Of a DNA stretch of 64,000 nt, positions 1 to 7,905 are shown in pieces. The position numbers and the translations under genes are program-made. The DNA comes from Endozoicomonas sp. OPT23 (lineage in GTDB: Bacteria; Pseudomonadota; Gammaproteobacteria; Pseudomonadales; Endozoicomonadaceae). The DNA is taken from positions 62,001 to 126,000 of the forward strand of contig NZ_PPFD01000009.1 of assembly GCF_009653635.1 (NCBI RefSeq), written 5' to 3'. How positions within the stretch are numbered: the stretch's first letter is position 1; each line of letters opens with the position of its first letter. The notes below the pieces were generated by a model. That model saw only the letters and a program-made list of their open reading frames with translations. It made no database searches and was not told where the DNA came from.

Positions 1-715
1 CAAACACTTCATCCGCTGCAGCTAATTCAGCAAACGAATAGTCAGCCGTTTCTATTTTCAAACCCCAGAGCGCTGCATTATCCAGAATATATTCCCGACA
101 AACACCCTTAACACCACAACGGCTCAAATGCGGTGTTTTTAAAATACCATTCTGAACAAAAAACAGATTCGACATGGTACCTTCAATAATGTGACCGTCA
201 AAATCCTGCACCAACCCTTCAAGGCAACCTGCTTCAGCAGCCCATTCGCGGCGAGCCATTACATTCTCAAGACGATTCAAGTGTTTCATACCCACCAGCA
301 CTGATTGCCCCAAACGGGTTTCACAAGGAAACAGTCGTATACCTTGTTCTCTCGGAGCAACACCATAATCAGGCAAGTCATGAAAAGACAATATTCGACT
401 GGAATCACTGCAACCCGCTGGATTATACCCACGACCACCTGAGCCACGGGTAAGAATAACTTTCAGAATACCGCCGGGTTGATTTACAGCCTGCAAAAAA
501 CCAGCAACCTCAGTCTTCAGCTGTTTAACAGATAAATCTATTCCCAGAAAAGAAGCGCTCTCTGCCAGCCGAGTCAGGTGCAGATCATAAAGCGTTGGTA
601 AACCATTCACGACTCGAATGGTTTCAAACAAGCCATCCCCATAAGCCAGACCGCGATCTGTTACCGGCAGGACAGACTCATTTACACCATTTACCCAGAC
701 AGGATAACCAGACAT
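1..715 (-). CDS. pabC: Aminodeoxychorismate lyase PabC, 3' end cut by window edge
   Basis: PLP-dependent fold-type IV enzyme that converts 4-amino-4-deoxychorismate to p-aminobenzoate and pyruvate for folate synthesis. Reading from the ATG at 715, the translation begins MSGYPVWVNG and carries the family motifs VTDRGLAYGDGLFETIR, LTRGSGGRGY and a late GTMSNLFFV. A GGAAGG ribosome site lies just upstream. About 238 codons are visible and the C-terminus runs off the left edge. It lies downstream of fabF in the same direction, the usual fab-pabC arrangement in Pseudomonadales. Family assignment is firm; only the missing C-terminus is unknown. Confidence 0.93.
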   Translation of the reverse strand, partial: MSGYPVWVNGVNESVLPVTDRGLAYGDGLFETIRVVNGLPTLYDLHLTRLAESASFLGIDLSVKQLKTEVAGFLQAVNQPGGILKVILTRGSGGRGYNPAGCSDSSRILSFHDLPDYGVAPREQGIRLFPCETRLGQSVLVGMKHLNRLENVMARREWAAEAGCLEGLVQDFDGHIIEGTMSNLFFVQNGILKTPHLSRCGVKGVCREYILDNAALWGLKIETADYSFAELAAADEVF

Positions 716-766
716 CAAACCTTCCAGAAATCAGCAGTTTTCGAGAGAACCTGAAGAAGGTTGAGA

Positions 767-849
767 CAAGGTTACTCTTTCAAAGACCATGGATGGTCTG
801 CTAGCGAGTCTGACCACGGAGGGTCAGCCGAGCGGAAAGAGTAATCTTG
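767..849. repeat. Cloverleaf-like nested inverted repeat between fabF and pabC
   Basis: Two 15-base arms (767-781 and 835-849) pair with a single G-T wobble and enclose two further hairpins: a perfect 7-bp stem at 784-799 with a 2-base loop, and a 6-bp stem at 810-827. Together they would fold as a closed stem carrying two side arms. There is no U-tract. It could be a transcript-stability or attenuation element between fabF and pabC, or one copy of a dispersed intergenic repeat; I found no second copy in the window. Confidence 0.7.
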
Positions 850-871
850 TTTCAGCCGACATATGAAAAAC

Positions 872-2125
872 TCACTTCAAGCGAGAAAACAGCAAAGAAA
901 CATTAGTACCACCAAACCCGAAAGAGTTACTCAAAACATGTTCTAATGCAACATCACGGGCAACACCTGGCACATAATCCAGATCACAGCCTTTATCAGG
1001 GTTTTCCAGATTAATCGTCGGTGGCACTCTATTATCTTGCAATGCCAGAACCGAAAACACAGACTCCAGCGCTCCGGCCGCTCCCAACAAATGCCCCGTC
1101 ATGGATTTGGTAGAACTTACAGGAATCCTTGCTGCCGATTCACCAAACACCGAATAAATAGCACGGGTTTCAGCAAGATCACCCGCCTGAGTCGACGTAC
1201 CGTGGGCATTAATGTAAGAAACCTGATCCGGCGAAACACCCGCATCAGCCAAAGCAGCCTTCATCGCTTTAGCTGCACCACGACCGTCTTCAGGTGGTGA
1301 CGTCATATGATAAGCATCACCACTCATACCAACACCGCTTAGCTCAGCGTAAATAGTCGCTCCGCGCTTCACTGCATGCTCATACTCTTCAAGCACCAGC
1401 ACAGCAGCACCATCACCCAGAACAAAGCCATCACGATCTTTATCCCATGGGCGACTGGCCTTTTCCGGATCATCATTCTGTGTGGACAAGGCACGAGCCG
1501 CAGCAAAACCAGCCATCCCTAACATTGAAGAGGCTTTTTCGGCACCACCGGCCACCATAATATCGGCATCACCATAGGCAATGGTTCGAGCCGCCAAAGC
1601 CAGACCATGACTGCCGGATGCGCAGGCCGTTGAAGTAGCGAAATTAGGTCCCTGTAGGTTGTAATGCATGGAAAGCCAACCAGATGCCATATTAATGATG
1701 GCAGAGGGAACAAAGAAAGGAGATATACGACGAGGACCGGAGTTTTCAAGGGTATTACAGCTTTGCTCGATATTGGTCAAGCCGCCAACACCCGAGCCAA
1801 TGACCACACCATAACGATCCACATTCTCGCTTTGCAGCAAATCACTGCCATGGAGCCCGGCATCTTTCATTGCTTCCATTGCAGCAGCCATAGCGTACTG
1901 AATAAAAGCATCCATTTTTCGGGCATCCTTAGGATTCAGCCAATCAGACACATTAAAGTTTTTTACTGCACCACAGATTTTTACGGGCAGCTTCTCAACA
2001 TCCAGATGCTCGATTCGACTGATGCCACTTTCACCTGCCAATACCGACTGCCAACTCGATTGCGCTGTCAAACCAACAGGAGACACTGCCCCCAAACCTG
2101 TAACCACTACCCTTCTGTGCGTCAA
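872..2125 (-). CDS. fabF: 3-oxoacyl-ACP synthase II FabF
   Basis: Condensing enzyme that elongates acyl-ACP with malonyl-ACP in type II fatty-acid synthesis. At 417 residues it matches the family length of about 412. The nucleophile is Cys168 in STACASG; the two catalytic histidines lie in [11 protein letters not shown] and [16 protein letters not shown]. The C-terminal GFGGTN motif is present. It follows acpP in the same direction, across a 243-bp gap that contains a terminator hairpin, so it may have its own promoter there. Cytoplasmic. Assignment is secure. Confidence 0.97.
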   Translation of the reverse strand: MTHRRVVVTGLGAVSPVGLTAQSSWQSVLAGESGISRIEHLDVEKLPVKICGAVKNFNVSDWLNPKDARKMDAFIQYAMAAAMEAMKDAGLHGSDLLQSENVDRYGVVIGSGVGGLTNIEQSCNTLENSGPRRISPFFVPSAIINMASGWLSMHYNLQGPNFATSTACASGSHGLALAARTIAYGDADIMVAGGAEKASSMLGMAGFAAARALSTQNDDPEKASRPWDKDRDGFVLGDGAAVLVLEEYEHAVKRGATIYAELSGVGMSGDAYHMTSPPEDGRGAAKAMKAALADAGVSPDQVSYINAHGTSTQAGDLAETRAIYSVFGESAARIPVSSTKSMTGHLLGAAGALESVFSVLALQDNRVPPTINLENPDKGCDLDYVPGVARDVALEHVLSNSFGFGGTNVSLLFSRLK

Positions 2126-2291
2126 AACCCTCTCCTTACAGGCGCCGTTTATTTCTCTCTATGCCCTACTCTATTATCACTCTGCGGACTCGAGATGAAA
2201 TTATTGTGACATTGATAAAGACTCAACGATAGAGACCGGAATACCTTCAACGGCATTTTTTACCGCAAACCATTTCTTATGCTGTAAACAC

Positions 2292-2329
2292 ACAAAAGCC
2301 GCACACAGAAAACTGCGCACGGCTTTTGT
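2292..2329 (-). terminator. Hairpin terminator after acpP
   Basis: A 10-bp perfect stem (ACAAAAGCCG at 2292-2301 with CGGCTTTTGT at 2320-2329) lies 40 bp after the acpP stop. Its T-rich outer arm works as a short U-tract for leftward transcription. It probably attenuates read-through so that acpP mRNA exceeds that of fabF. Confidence 0.7.
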
Positions 2330-2368
2330 TGATCAGGATGTCAGCTTAACGCTGCCCCCTGAAACCAA

Positions 2369-2602
2369 TCAGGAGTGAGATACGACGTAGTCGATAGCTT
2401 CCTGAACGGTGGTGATCTTCTCAGCTTCTTCGTCTGGAATCTCGGTTTCAAACTCTTCTTCCAGAGCCATCACCAGCTCTACAGTGTCCAGAGAGTCAGC
2501 GCCCAGATCTTCTACGAAAGACGCACTGTTGGTCACTTCTTCTGCTTTAACGCCAAGCTGTTCGCAAACGATCTTTTTGACGCGCTCTTCAATGGTGCTC
2601 AT
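2369..2602 (-). CDS. acpP: Acyl carrier protein
   Basis: 77-residue acidic carrier of acyl chains. The phosphopantetheine attachment Ser is in the invariant [18 protein letters not shown] motif. Start [10 protein letters not shown] is canonical, with AGGAG eleven bases upstream. It sits between fabG and fabF as in most proteobacteria. A promoter-like sequence at 2689-2716 and the terminator at 2292-2329 suggest that it can be transcribed as a short, abundant message. Confidence 0.98.
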   Translation of the reverse strand: MSTIEERVKKIVCEQLGVKAEEVTNSASFVEDLGADSLDTVELVMALEEEFETEIPDEEAEKITTVQEAIDYVVSHS

Positions 2603-2688
2603 TACTGGTGGTGCTCCTATCGATATTCAGGTGCGACTTTCATGTTTTGGAGCATCTGTTCCAGGCCATGCCAGCCGCGGTCAATAAC

Positions 2689-2716
2689 TATATATAAACG
2701 ATTGCAGTAATTTCAA
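2689..2716 (-). promoter_or_regulatory. Probable sigma-70 promoter for acpP
   Basis: On the minus strand TTGAAA (2716-2711) is followed after 16 bases by TATATA (2694-2689). The expected start would be about 80 bases upstream of the acpP ATG. The AT-rich run allows other -10 registers. Sequence-only call. Confidence 0.55.
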
Positions 2717-2795
2717 GGACTGGCCGCGAATATTACTGCGTTATTTCTACTAAACAACTACTAAACCATCACAAAAATCATGCAGGCAAGGGGCG

Positions 2796-3542
2796 TTACC
2801 CCATGTACATCCCGCCATTTACATGAATAGTTTCACCGGTAATATACCCTGCCGCATCGCTGGCCAGGAACGCTACAACACCGGAAATTTCTTCTGGCTG
2901 ACCCAGACGCGCCATTGGCACCTGAGACTGCAACAGGGTTCTGTGCTCTTCCGGCAGATCCTTGGTCATATCGGTATCAATAAAACCTGGTGCCACCGTG
3001 TTCACAGAAATATTACGAGAACCAATTTCTTTTGCCAGTGAGCGGCTGAAGCCCTCAATACCGGCTTTAGCTGCTGCATAGTTGGACTGCCCGGCATTAC
3101 CCATGGAGCCAACAACAGAACTGACATTAATGATGCGTCCCCAGCGAGCTTTGGTCATGCCACGCAGAACCGCCTTACTCATGCGGAAGATAGAGCTCAG
3201 GTTAGTGTTAACCACATCATCCCATTCATCATCCTTCATACGCATCAGGATATTGTCACGAGTGATACCGGCATTGTTAACCAGTACCGCTGGCGCTCCA
3301 AACTCTGCAGTAATCGCCTTAACCACAGAGACACAGCTGTCAGCGTCAGAAACGTTCAGCATCATGCCGCGCCCCTGAATACCTGCTTCTTTAAACGCTT
3401 CAGTGATGCGTTCAGCACCACCCTCTGTGGTAGCAGTACCAACAACAACGGCACCGGCTTTACCCAGATCAATCGCAATTGCTTTACCAATACCACGGCT
3501 GGCACCGGTAACCAGGGCAACCTTACCTTCAAGGTTTGACAT
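2796..3542 (-). CDS. fabG: 3-oxoacyl-ACP reductase FabG
   Basis: NADPH-dependent short-chain dehydrogenase that reduces 3-oxoacyl-ACP in each elongation cycle. 248 residues. The cofactor motif GASRGIG is near the N-terminus, NNAG is near residue 90, and the catalytic Tyr155-x3-Lys159 lies in NYAAAKAG. The start codon has a short gap to fabD upstream (20 bp), consistent with one transcript. Cytoplasmic tetramer by family knowledge. Confidence 0.97.
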   Translation of the reverse strand: MSNLEGKVALVTGASRGIGKAIAIDLGKAGAVVVGTATTEGGAERITEAFKEAGIQGRGMMLNVSDADSCVSVVKAITAEFGAPAVLVNNAGITRDNILMRMKDDEWDDVVNTNLSSIFRMSKAVLRGMTKARWGRIINVSSVVGSMGNAGQSNYAAAKAGIEGFSRSLAKEIGSRNISVNTVAPGFIDTDMTKDLPEEHRTLLQSQVPMARLGQPEEISGVVAFLASDAAGYITGETIHVNGGMYMG

Positions 3543-3562
3543 GTTTATATCCTGTCCTTTTT

Positions 3563-4495
3563 TTACTCGGTTGCCTGCAGCTCTTCAAAAGCTGCCGCAG
3601 ATTCCAGAATGGCCACAGGGGCACGACGAACAATACGCTTATTCAAACCTGCCAGCACCTTGCCGGAACCACATTCCGCAAAACGACTGACACCCGCTTC
3701 AGTCAGGGCAGTAATGGTTTCTACCCAACGTACCGGGCTGTATAGCTGTGCAACCAGATTCTGACGAATCTGCTCAGGATCAGCGCACAGCTCTGCAGTC
3801 ACATTCTGGAGTACTGGAATGGTCGGAGCAGAAAGCTCAATATTGGCCAATTCAACAGCCAGACGCTCAGCCGCAGGCTTCATCAGCGCACAATGCGAAG
3901 GTACGCTAACCGGCAAAGGCAACGCCTTGCGGGCGCCGGCTTCTTTAGCCTGTTCTACTGCTCTTGCTACAGCTTCTTTACCACCGGCAATAACCACCTG
4001 ACCCGGGGAGTTGAAGTTTACTGCTTCAACCACTTCCCCCTGAGCCGCAGCTTGACAAACCTCGATCACTTTCTCATCGTCGAGACCAAGAATCGCCGCC
4101 ATGGCACCTGTACCTGCAGGTACAGCATCCTGCATAAACAGGCCACGCTGACGAACAACTCGTACAGCGTCTTTAAAATTCATAACACCGGCACACACCA
4201 GTGCTGAGTATTCACCCAGACTGTGACCGGCAACAAAAGCTGGCTTCTCACCACCCTTCTCCTGCCATAAACGCCAGAGTGCAACACTGGCCGTCATCAG
4301 AGCTGGCTGAGTGTTTTCGGTTTTATTCAACTCTTCCGCCGGCCCTTCGCTGATCATGTTCAGCAAATCGAAGCCGAGCACTTCAGACGCTTCAGCAAAG
4401 GTTTGGCTGACGATGGGAGTTTCAACGTGGTCAGCGAGCATACCCACTGCCTGGGATCCCTGTCCCGGAAAAACAAATGCAAGTAAATCCGTCAT
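3563..4495 (-). CDS. fabD: Malonyl-CoA:ACP transacylase FabD
   Basis: Transfers malonyl from CoA to ACP. 310 residues, the standard size. The N-terminal FPGQGSQ motif and the nucleophile Ser92 in GHSLGEYSALV are present, and the catalytic His lies in SVPSHCALM. Unlike E. coli there is no fabH between plsX and fabD; this matches the Pseudomonas layout. The 311-bp upstream gap may carry a fabD promoter. Confidence 0.97.
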   Translation of the reverse strand: MTDLLAFVFPGQGSQAVGMLADHVETPIVSQTFAEASEVLGFDLLNMISEGPAEELNKTENTQPALMTASVALWRLWQEKGGEKPAFVAGHSLGEYSALVCAGVMNFKDAVRVVRQRGLFMQDAVPAGTGAMAAILGLDDEKVIEVCQAAAQGEVVEAVNFNSPGQVVIAGGKEAVARAVEQAKEAGARKALPLPVSVPSHCALMKPAAERLAVELANIELSAPTIPVLQNVTAELCADPEQIRQNLVAQLYSPVRWVETITALTEAGVSRFAECGSGKVLAGLNKRIVRRAPVAILESAAAFEELQATE

Positions 4496-4806
4496 TGCGA
4501 TGCGTCGTATTCTATGAATAAGCAGCCGTAAAAACAGCCGTGAACAAACAAAAGAAAATCGACTACCAACAACTCTGATTTTCTTTCACTGAAAAAAACT
4601 CAGGCAATTATAGAAAAACTCTTGCCCAAGGTGAGTAAATTTATGTTTCCAACTGCAAAGAAAAAACACTATGAAGGTTCAACTCTTTACCTGAGCCACA
4701 CACTATTACGCAAAAACCACTACAGCCAGCTAAAAAATGAGCTCTTTCGAAACACTTTTTTCAAAACACTCTTTCAAAAACATCAGGCAATTGGAGAGCA
4801 ATAAGG
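4496..4806. other. fabD-plsX intergenic region, no gene
   Basis: This 311-bp AT-rich spacer lies where fabH sits in E. coli, but no fabH remnant is readable in any frame. A perfect minus-strand TATAAT occurs at 4612-4607 without a good -35 at the right distance, so a fabD promoter is possible but weakly supported. A 60-codon plus-strand reading frame here has no recognisable features. Confidence 0.5.
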
Positions 4807-5847
4807 TTATACCAGCACATCCTCAAGGCGGGAAGCCAGATTAGATGGAACTTTAGTCTCAGACTCTCTCACTGCCTGGCAAATAGCCTTGTAAAAACCT
4901 TTTTCATCCGCACCTCCATGACTCTTTATAACAGTTCCGTTCAACCCTAAAAGGCTGGCACCGTTATTAAGAACCGGATCAACACGGCGACGAAAAGACT
5001 GCAACTGCCGTAAAACCAGCAGATAAAGCAGACGCCCCCAGAATGATGCCTTGAACGCCTCTTTTAAGCCATCCTGAATCATACTGATGGCACCCTCACC
5101 AGTTTTCAACGCTACATTACCGACAAAGCCATCGCAGATAACAACATCCGCCCTACCAACAAAAAGATCATTTGCTTCAATAAAGCCAATATAATCCATC
5201 TCCTGATGCTGCAGCTGCTTTTCCAACATCAGGACATGAGTTTTACGGACCTGCTCATTTCCTTTTTGCTCTTCTGTACCAATATTCAGTAAAGCTACTC
5301 GCGGTTTTTTAACGCCCTTAACCGAAACCACCTGCTGACTTCCCATGACGGCCAGCTGATACAAATGCTCGGGACTGCAATCAACATTAGCCCCCACATC
5401 CATCAACAGTGCACCACCCTCACGAGTCGGAATCGTCACTGAAATCGCGGGTCGGGCAATTCCGGGGAATGTCTTTAAAACAAAACACCCCATAGCCATC
5501 AATGCTCCGGTATTACCGGCACTTACGCAGGCAGAAGCCTTTCCTTCAGCAACCAGCTGAAGAGAACACCACATGGAAGATGCTTTTTTTGAGCGAATCG
5601 CCTGGGAAGGTTTTTCATCCATACAAACCGTTGTCTCTGTATGCTGAATAGAAAAACGAGAACTATCGTACGATTTGATATCAGAAAGAAATGCTTCAAC
5701 CAGCGGTTGATCACCGACCAGTATCAGATTGAGCGAAGGGTATTTATCGAGCGCCCGGACGGCAGCCCGGATACGAGAACGGGGACTTTCGTCCCCGCTC
5801 ATAACATCCAGCGCGACGGTCACTTTAGAAGTTCGCTCAGCACTCAA
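4807..5847 (-). CDS. plsX: Phosphate acyltransferase PlsX
   Basis: Makes acyl-phosphate from acyl-ACP, the first step of PlsX/PlsY phospholipid synthesis. 346 residues. Family motifs in order: LDVMSGDESP, SQAIRSKKASSM, ACVSAGNTGALMAMG, LLMDVGANVDC, LLNIGTEEQKG, VICDGFVGNVALKTGEG and the C-terminal GTVIKSHGGAD. It lies between rpmF and fabD as in other gammaproteobacteria. Membrane-associated peripheral enzyme by family knowledge. Confidence 0.96.
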   Translation of the reverse strand: MSAERTSKVTVALDVMSGDESPRSRIRAAVRALDKYPSLNLILVGDQPLVEAFLSDIKSYDSSRFSIQHTETTVCMDEKPSQAIRSKKASSMWCSLQLVAEGKASACVSAGNTGALMAMGCFVLKTFPGIARPAISVTIPTREGGALLMDVGANVDCSPEHLYQLAVMGSQQVVSVKGVKKPRVALLNIGTEEQKGNEQVRKTHVLMLEKQLQHQEMDYIGFIEANDLFVGRADVVICDGFVGNVALKTGEGAISMIQDGLKEAFKASFWGRLLYLLVLRQLQSFRRRVDPVLNNGASLLGLNGTVIKSHGGADEKGFYKAICQAVRESETKVPSNLASRLEDVLV

Positions 5848-5870
5848 TGTTACTTTTCCTTATCCCTGGC

Positions 5871-5892
5871 ACCGGACACTGACGCGTCCGGT
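5871..5892 (-). other. Hairpin between rpmF and plsX
   Basis: A perfect 7-bp inverted repeat, ACCGGAC / GTCCGGT, with an 8-base loop lies in the rpmF-plsX spacer about 24 bp before the plsX start. No U-tract follows. It could influence plsX translation or mRNA processing. Confidence 0.5.
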
Positions 5893-5936
5893 AATCCTTA
5901 AGCAAGCTTAACTGACTGATAAAAGTCGTTAAAAAC

Positions 5937-6119
5937 TTACTCTTCGTTGCCAGTTGCAACGACTTTCTTGCCGCGGTAGAAACCTTCAGCAGTAACGTGG
6001 TGACGACGATGAGTCTCACCGGAAGCAGCGTCTACAGACAGCTGAGCGGTACCCAGAGCATCGTGGGAACGACGCATATCACGTCTGGAACGGGTTTTAC
6101 GGTTTTGCTGAACAGCCAT
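5937..6119 (-). CDS. rpmF: 50S ribosomal protein L32
   Basis: 60-residue basic ribosomal protein. It begins [20 protein letters not shown] and contains the L32 signature [21 protein letters not shown]. It sits 3 bp after yceD and upstream of plsX, the conserved yceD-rpmF-plsX order that couples ribosome and lipid synthesis. It lacks the cysteines of zinc-binding L32 paralogs, so it is the zinc-independent form. Confidence 0.97.
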   Translation of the reverse strand: MAVQQNRKTRSRRDMRRSHDALGTAQLSVDAASGETHRRHHVTAEGFYRGKKVVATGNEE

Positions 6120-6122
6120 GTG

Positions 6123-6686
6123 TCAACTCTCCTGGATCGTAGTATCTGTTTTCAATTTGGCCAGAACGCTGAAAGGATTTTCTTCCTCACGCTCTTTCTC
6201 TGCCTCAATAGCAGCTGCCCGGGCTTCGTCATCGGTCTCAGTGGTATAAAACTGCTGAGCCGAACAATCCTCGAGCGCATGATAAGCAACTAGAGGAACA
6301 GCCAGAATAAGCTCTTCCTCCAGAAGAGGCACAAGCTCTACCGGTTCATCGCCGAACAACAAAGGTTCGTACTCTTCCGGCAGGGCTCTTGCCTGCTCAT
6401 CCGTCAGAACTCCCATTAATGAGAGGTCTGCTCGCACTGGAATGGCAGCAACATCCAGACAACGCTGACAAATCATGTTCAGCTTTCCCTCGATATGCCC
6501 TTCCAGCACAACCCGGTTGTTTTCACTTAACGAAAAGTTTAAAACAACCTGAACTTCGCCTTTATCATCAACCAGACTGTTCACCAGCCGGCCAAATTGA
6601 TTCAGTGCCAGCGAACCTTCAAACTGCCTGCCCTGACGCGCGAACTTGCGCGGATCAAAGCTTTTGGGTAATTGTCCGATAGCCAT
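6123..6686 (-). CDS. yceD: YceD family protein (DUF177), 23S rRNA accumulation factor
   Basis: 187 residues. The DUF177 signature MICQRCLD (about residues 71-78) and the acidic LLEEELILAVPLVAYH segment are present. In E. coli and plants this family is needed for normal 23S rRNA accumulation; the mechanism is not established. It is the first gene of the yceD-rpmF-plsX operon, 25 bases downstream of the predicted transcription start. Confidence 0.9.
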   Translation of the reverse strand: MAIGQLPKSFDPRKFARQGRQFEGSLALNQFGRLVNSLVDDKGEVQVVLNFSLSENNRVVLEGHIEGKLNMICQRCLDVAAIPVRADLSLMGVLTDEQARALPEEYEPLLFGDEPVELVPLLEEELILAVPLVAYHALEDCSAQQFYTTETDDEARAAAIEAEKEREEENPFSVLAKLKTDTTIQES

Positions 6687-6717
6687 TAGCTCACGGGTTG
6701 ATAGTTATAAGCGCGCC

Positions 6718-6746
6718 ATAATAGGGCTAAGCATGGACAGTGTCAA
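6718..6746 (-). promoter_or_regulatory. Near-consensus sigma-70 promoter of yceD-rpmF-plsX
   Basis: The minus strand reads TTGACA (6746-6741), a 17-base spacer, then TATTAT (6723-6718). The -35 is perfect and the -10 has one mismatch. Transcription should start near 6711, leaving a leader of about 25 bases before yceD. This is the strongest promoter signature in the window. Confidence 0.8.
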
Positions 6747-6757
6747 AGGGTTTGACA
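6741..6757. promoter_or_regulatory. Palindromic operator-like site over the yceD -35 box
   Basis: TGTCAAAGGGTTTGACA is a perfect 7-bp inverted repeat with a 3-base centre. Its left half is the -35 box of the yceD promoter, and its right half gives a second TTGACA facing maf. A protein bound here would occlude the promoter. The cognate regulator is unknown. Confidence 0.5.
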
Positions 6758-6851
6758 GGGTTAAATTGCATAATTTCTACCCTCGCACTTGCCTGACTTT
6801 GCAGAGAAAATAACAATATGCAGTTTCCACCAGCAACCTCTGATAAACCCT

Positions 6852-7454
6852 ATGACAATGCCTACGAAGCTACTGCTTGCCTCCAGTTCCAGCTATCGCC
6901 GATCACTGCTGGAGAGATTAGGTCTGGAATTTCAGTCCCAATCGCCAGACATCGACGAATCACCAATCCCGAACGAAAGTCCAAAAGATCTGGTTAAACG
7001 CCTGTCTCTTGGCAAAGCCAAAGCACTGGCCAGTGACTATCCAGACCACCTGATCATCGCCTCAGACCAGGTCGCCCAGTTTGGACAAAAAATTCTCGGT
7101 AAACCTCATACCGTTGAAAAAGCCATCGGGCAACTTTCATCTTTCAATGGTCAGTCCGTTACTTTTCACACCGGCCTCTGCCTGCTCAACACCCGGACTG
7201 GAAACTACCAGTTGGACACCGTGCCATTTACGGTCCATTTCCGTGAATTGAGCGAACAGCAAATCCGTTTCTATATAAATGAAGAAAGACCTCTCGACTG
7301 CGCCGGCAGTTTTATGTGTGAAGGACTGGGCATTACCCTGTTTAAGAAAATGGAAGGTGATGACCCTAACAGCCTGATAGGGCTACCACTGATTCGCCTG
7401 ACAGAGATGCTTAATAACGAAGGGGTAGATCCGCTTAATCCATATACCCATTAA
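6852..7454 (+). CDS. yceF: Maf-like nucleotide pyrophosphatase YceF (m7GTP type)
   Basis: Hydrolyses non-canonical nucleotides; the YceF subgroup prefers 7-methyl-GTP. After the start the protein reads LLLASSSSYRRSLLERLGL, the Maf substrate loop, followed by IIASDQVAQF with the catalytic Asp, and DCAGSFMCEGLGITLF and DPNSLIGLPLIRL, which are close to E. coli YceF. I start at 6852 (200 codons) because family members begin here; the open frame extends to 6789 but adds non-homologous sequence. The next ATG at 6858 is equally possible. Divergent from yceD. Confidence 0.9.
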   Translation: MTMPTKLLLASSSSYRRSLLERLGLEFQSQSPDIDESPIPNESPKDLVKRLSLGKAKALASDYPDHLIIASDQVAQFGQKILGKPHTVEKAIGQLSSFNGQSVTFHTGLCLLNTRTGNYQLDTVPFTVHFRELSEQQIRFYINEERPLDCAGSFMCEGLGITLFKKMEGDDPNSLIGLPLIRLTEMLNNEGVDPLNPYTH

Positions 7455-7483
7455 GCGGGATATAATTAACATCGAAACATAAC

Positions 7484-7497
7484 TTGACCCAGATCAA
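7484..7497. promoter_or_regulatory. ANR/FNR box upstream of the ccoM-like gene
   Basis: TTGACCCAGATCAA matches the FNR/ANR consensus TTGATnnnnATCAA with one mismatch. Its centre lies about 40 bases from a start expected downstream of TGCATAGT (TG at 7516-7517, -10 hexamer CATAGT at 7518-7523), which is class II activator geometry. It predicts induction of the downstream small membrane protein at low oxygen. Confidence 0.75.
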
Positions 7498-7692
7498 TAC
7501 GCCCTGCCTGCAGCATGCATAGTCTTTACACAACACTTGCATGGAAAGCTTCTGTTTTTGAGGGTAACAGACGCAGCAGTTTCCATCGCCAGGCAGCCAT
7601 GAGCGAACACTGCAGTCATTCAGACACAACACGAGCAACTGCACCTCTCAAGCTGCATTTTGATAAAAAATACAATGAAAGAGGCCAGTATT

Positions 7693-7809
7693 ATGTATAT
7701 GGATACCGTTGTGATCGCAGGTTTGATTGCTGTTATAGCCACTATTGGTGTTGGCGTAGGCTTCTATTCCTTTGTTGCTAAAGACATAAAAAAGCACAAG
7801 GAGCAGTAA
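7693..7809 (+). CDS. Small membrane protein resembling cbb3 oxidase subunit CcoM
   Basis: 38 codons, beginning MYMDTVVIAGLIAVIATIGV and ending in a basic tail, DIKKHKEQ. There is one membrane helix (about residues 5-28), with the charged tail expected on the cytoplasmic side. AGAGG lies ten bases before the ATG. Size, the N-terminal DxVVIAG pattern and the xxDxxKK tail resemble the 35-38-residue CcoM subunit that stabilises cbb3 cytochrome oxidase in Pseudomonas. The ANR box upstream supports a role in microaerobic respiration. The match is from memory of a very short protein, so the function is provisional; that it is a real gene is better supported. Confidence 0.65.
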   Translation: MYMDTVVIAGLIAVIATIGVGVGFYSFVAKDIKKHKEQ

Positions 7810-7819
7810 GAGCTAAACA

Positions 7820-7855
7820 GGGAATTCGTTACACAAATCACTTCAACGAATTCCC
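7820..7855. terminator. Strong hairpin between convergent genes
   Basis: An 11-bp perfect inverted repeat, GGGAATTCGTT / AACGAATTCCC, with a 14-base loop lies 10 bp after the ccoM-like stop and before the convergent zinc-finger gene. It lacks a U-tract on either side, so it may act as an mRNA 3' stabiliser or a weak bidirectional terminator. Confidence 0.55.
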
Positions 7856-7905
7856 CATCTACGATCCACCTAATACTGCCCACCTAAATGCTACCCACCG
7901 ACAAA

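Noticed and set aside
595-804. 69-codon plus-strand frame over pabC and the cloverleaf repeat
   Set aside because: Antisense to pabC, no ribosome site, no recognisable protein features.
4622-4804. 60-codon frame in the fabD-plsX gap, considered as a fabH remnant
   Set aside because: No condensing-enzyme motif (no active-site Cys context) and wrong strand for the operon.
7484-7497. The same inverted repeat considered as a terminator of maf
   Set aside because: Arms are only 5 bp with no U-tract, and the sequence fits the FNR/ANR consensus much better.
7515-7781. 88-codon frame overlapping the ccoM-like gene in another frame
   Set aside because: It lacks a ribosome site and gives a Cys/Tyr-rich nonsense product, whereas the 38-codon frame has AGAGG and a clean membrane helix.
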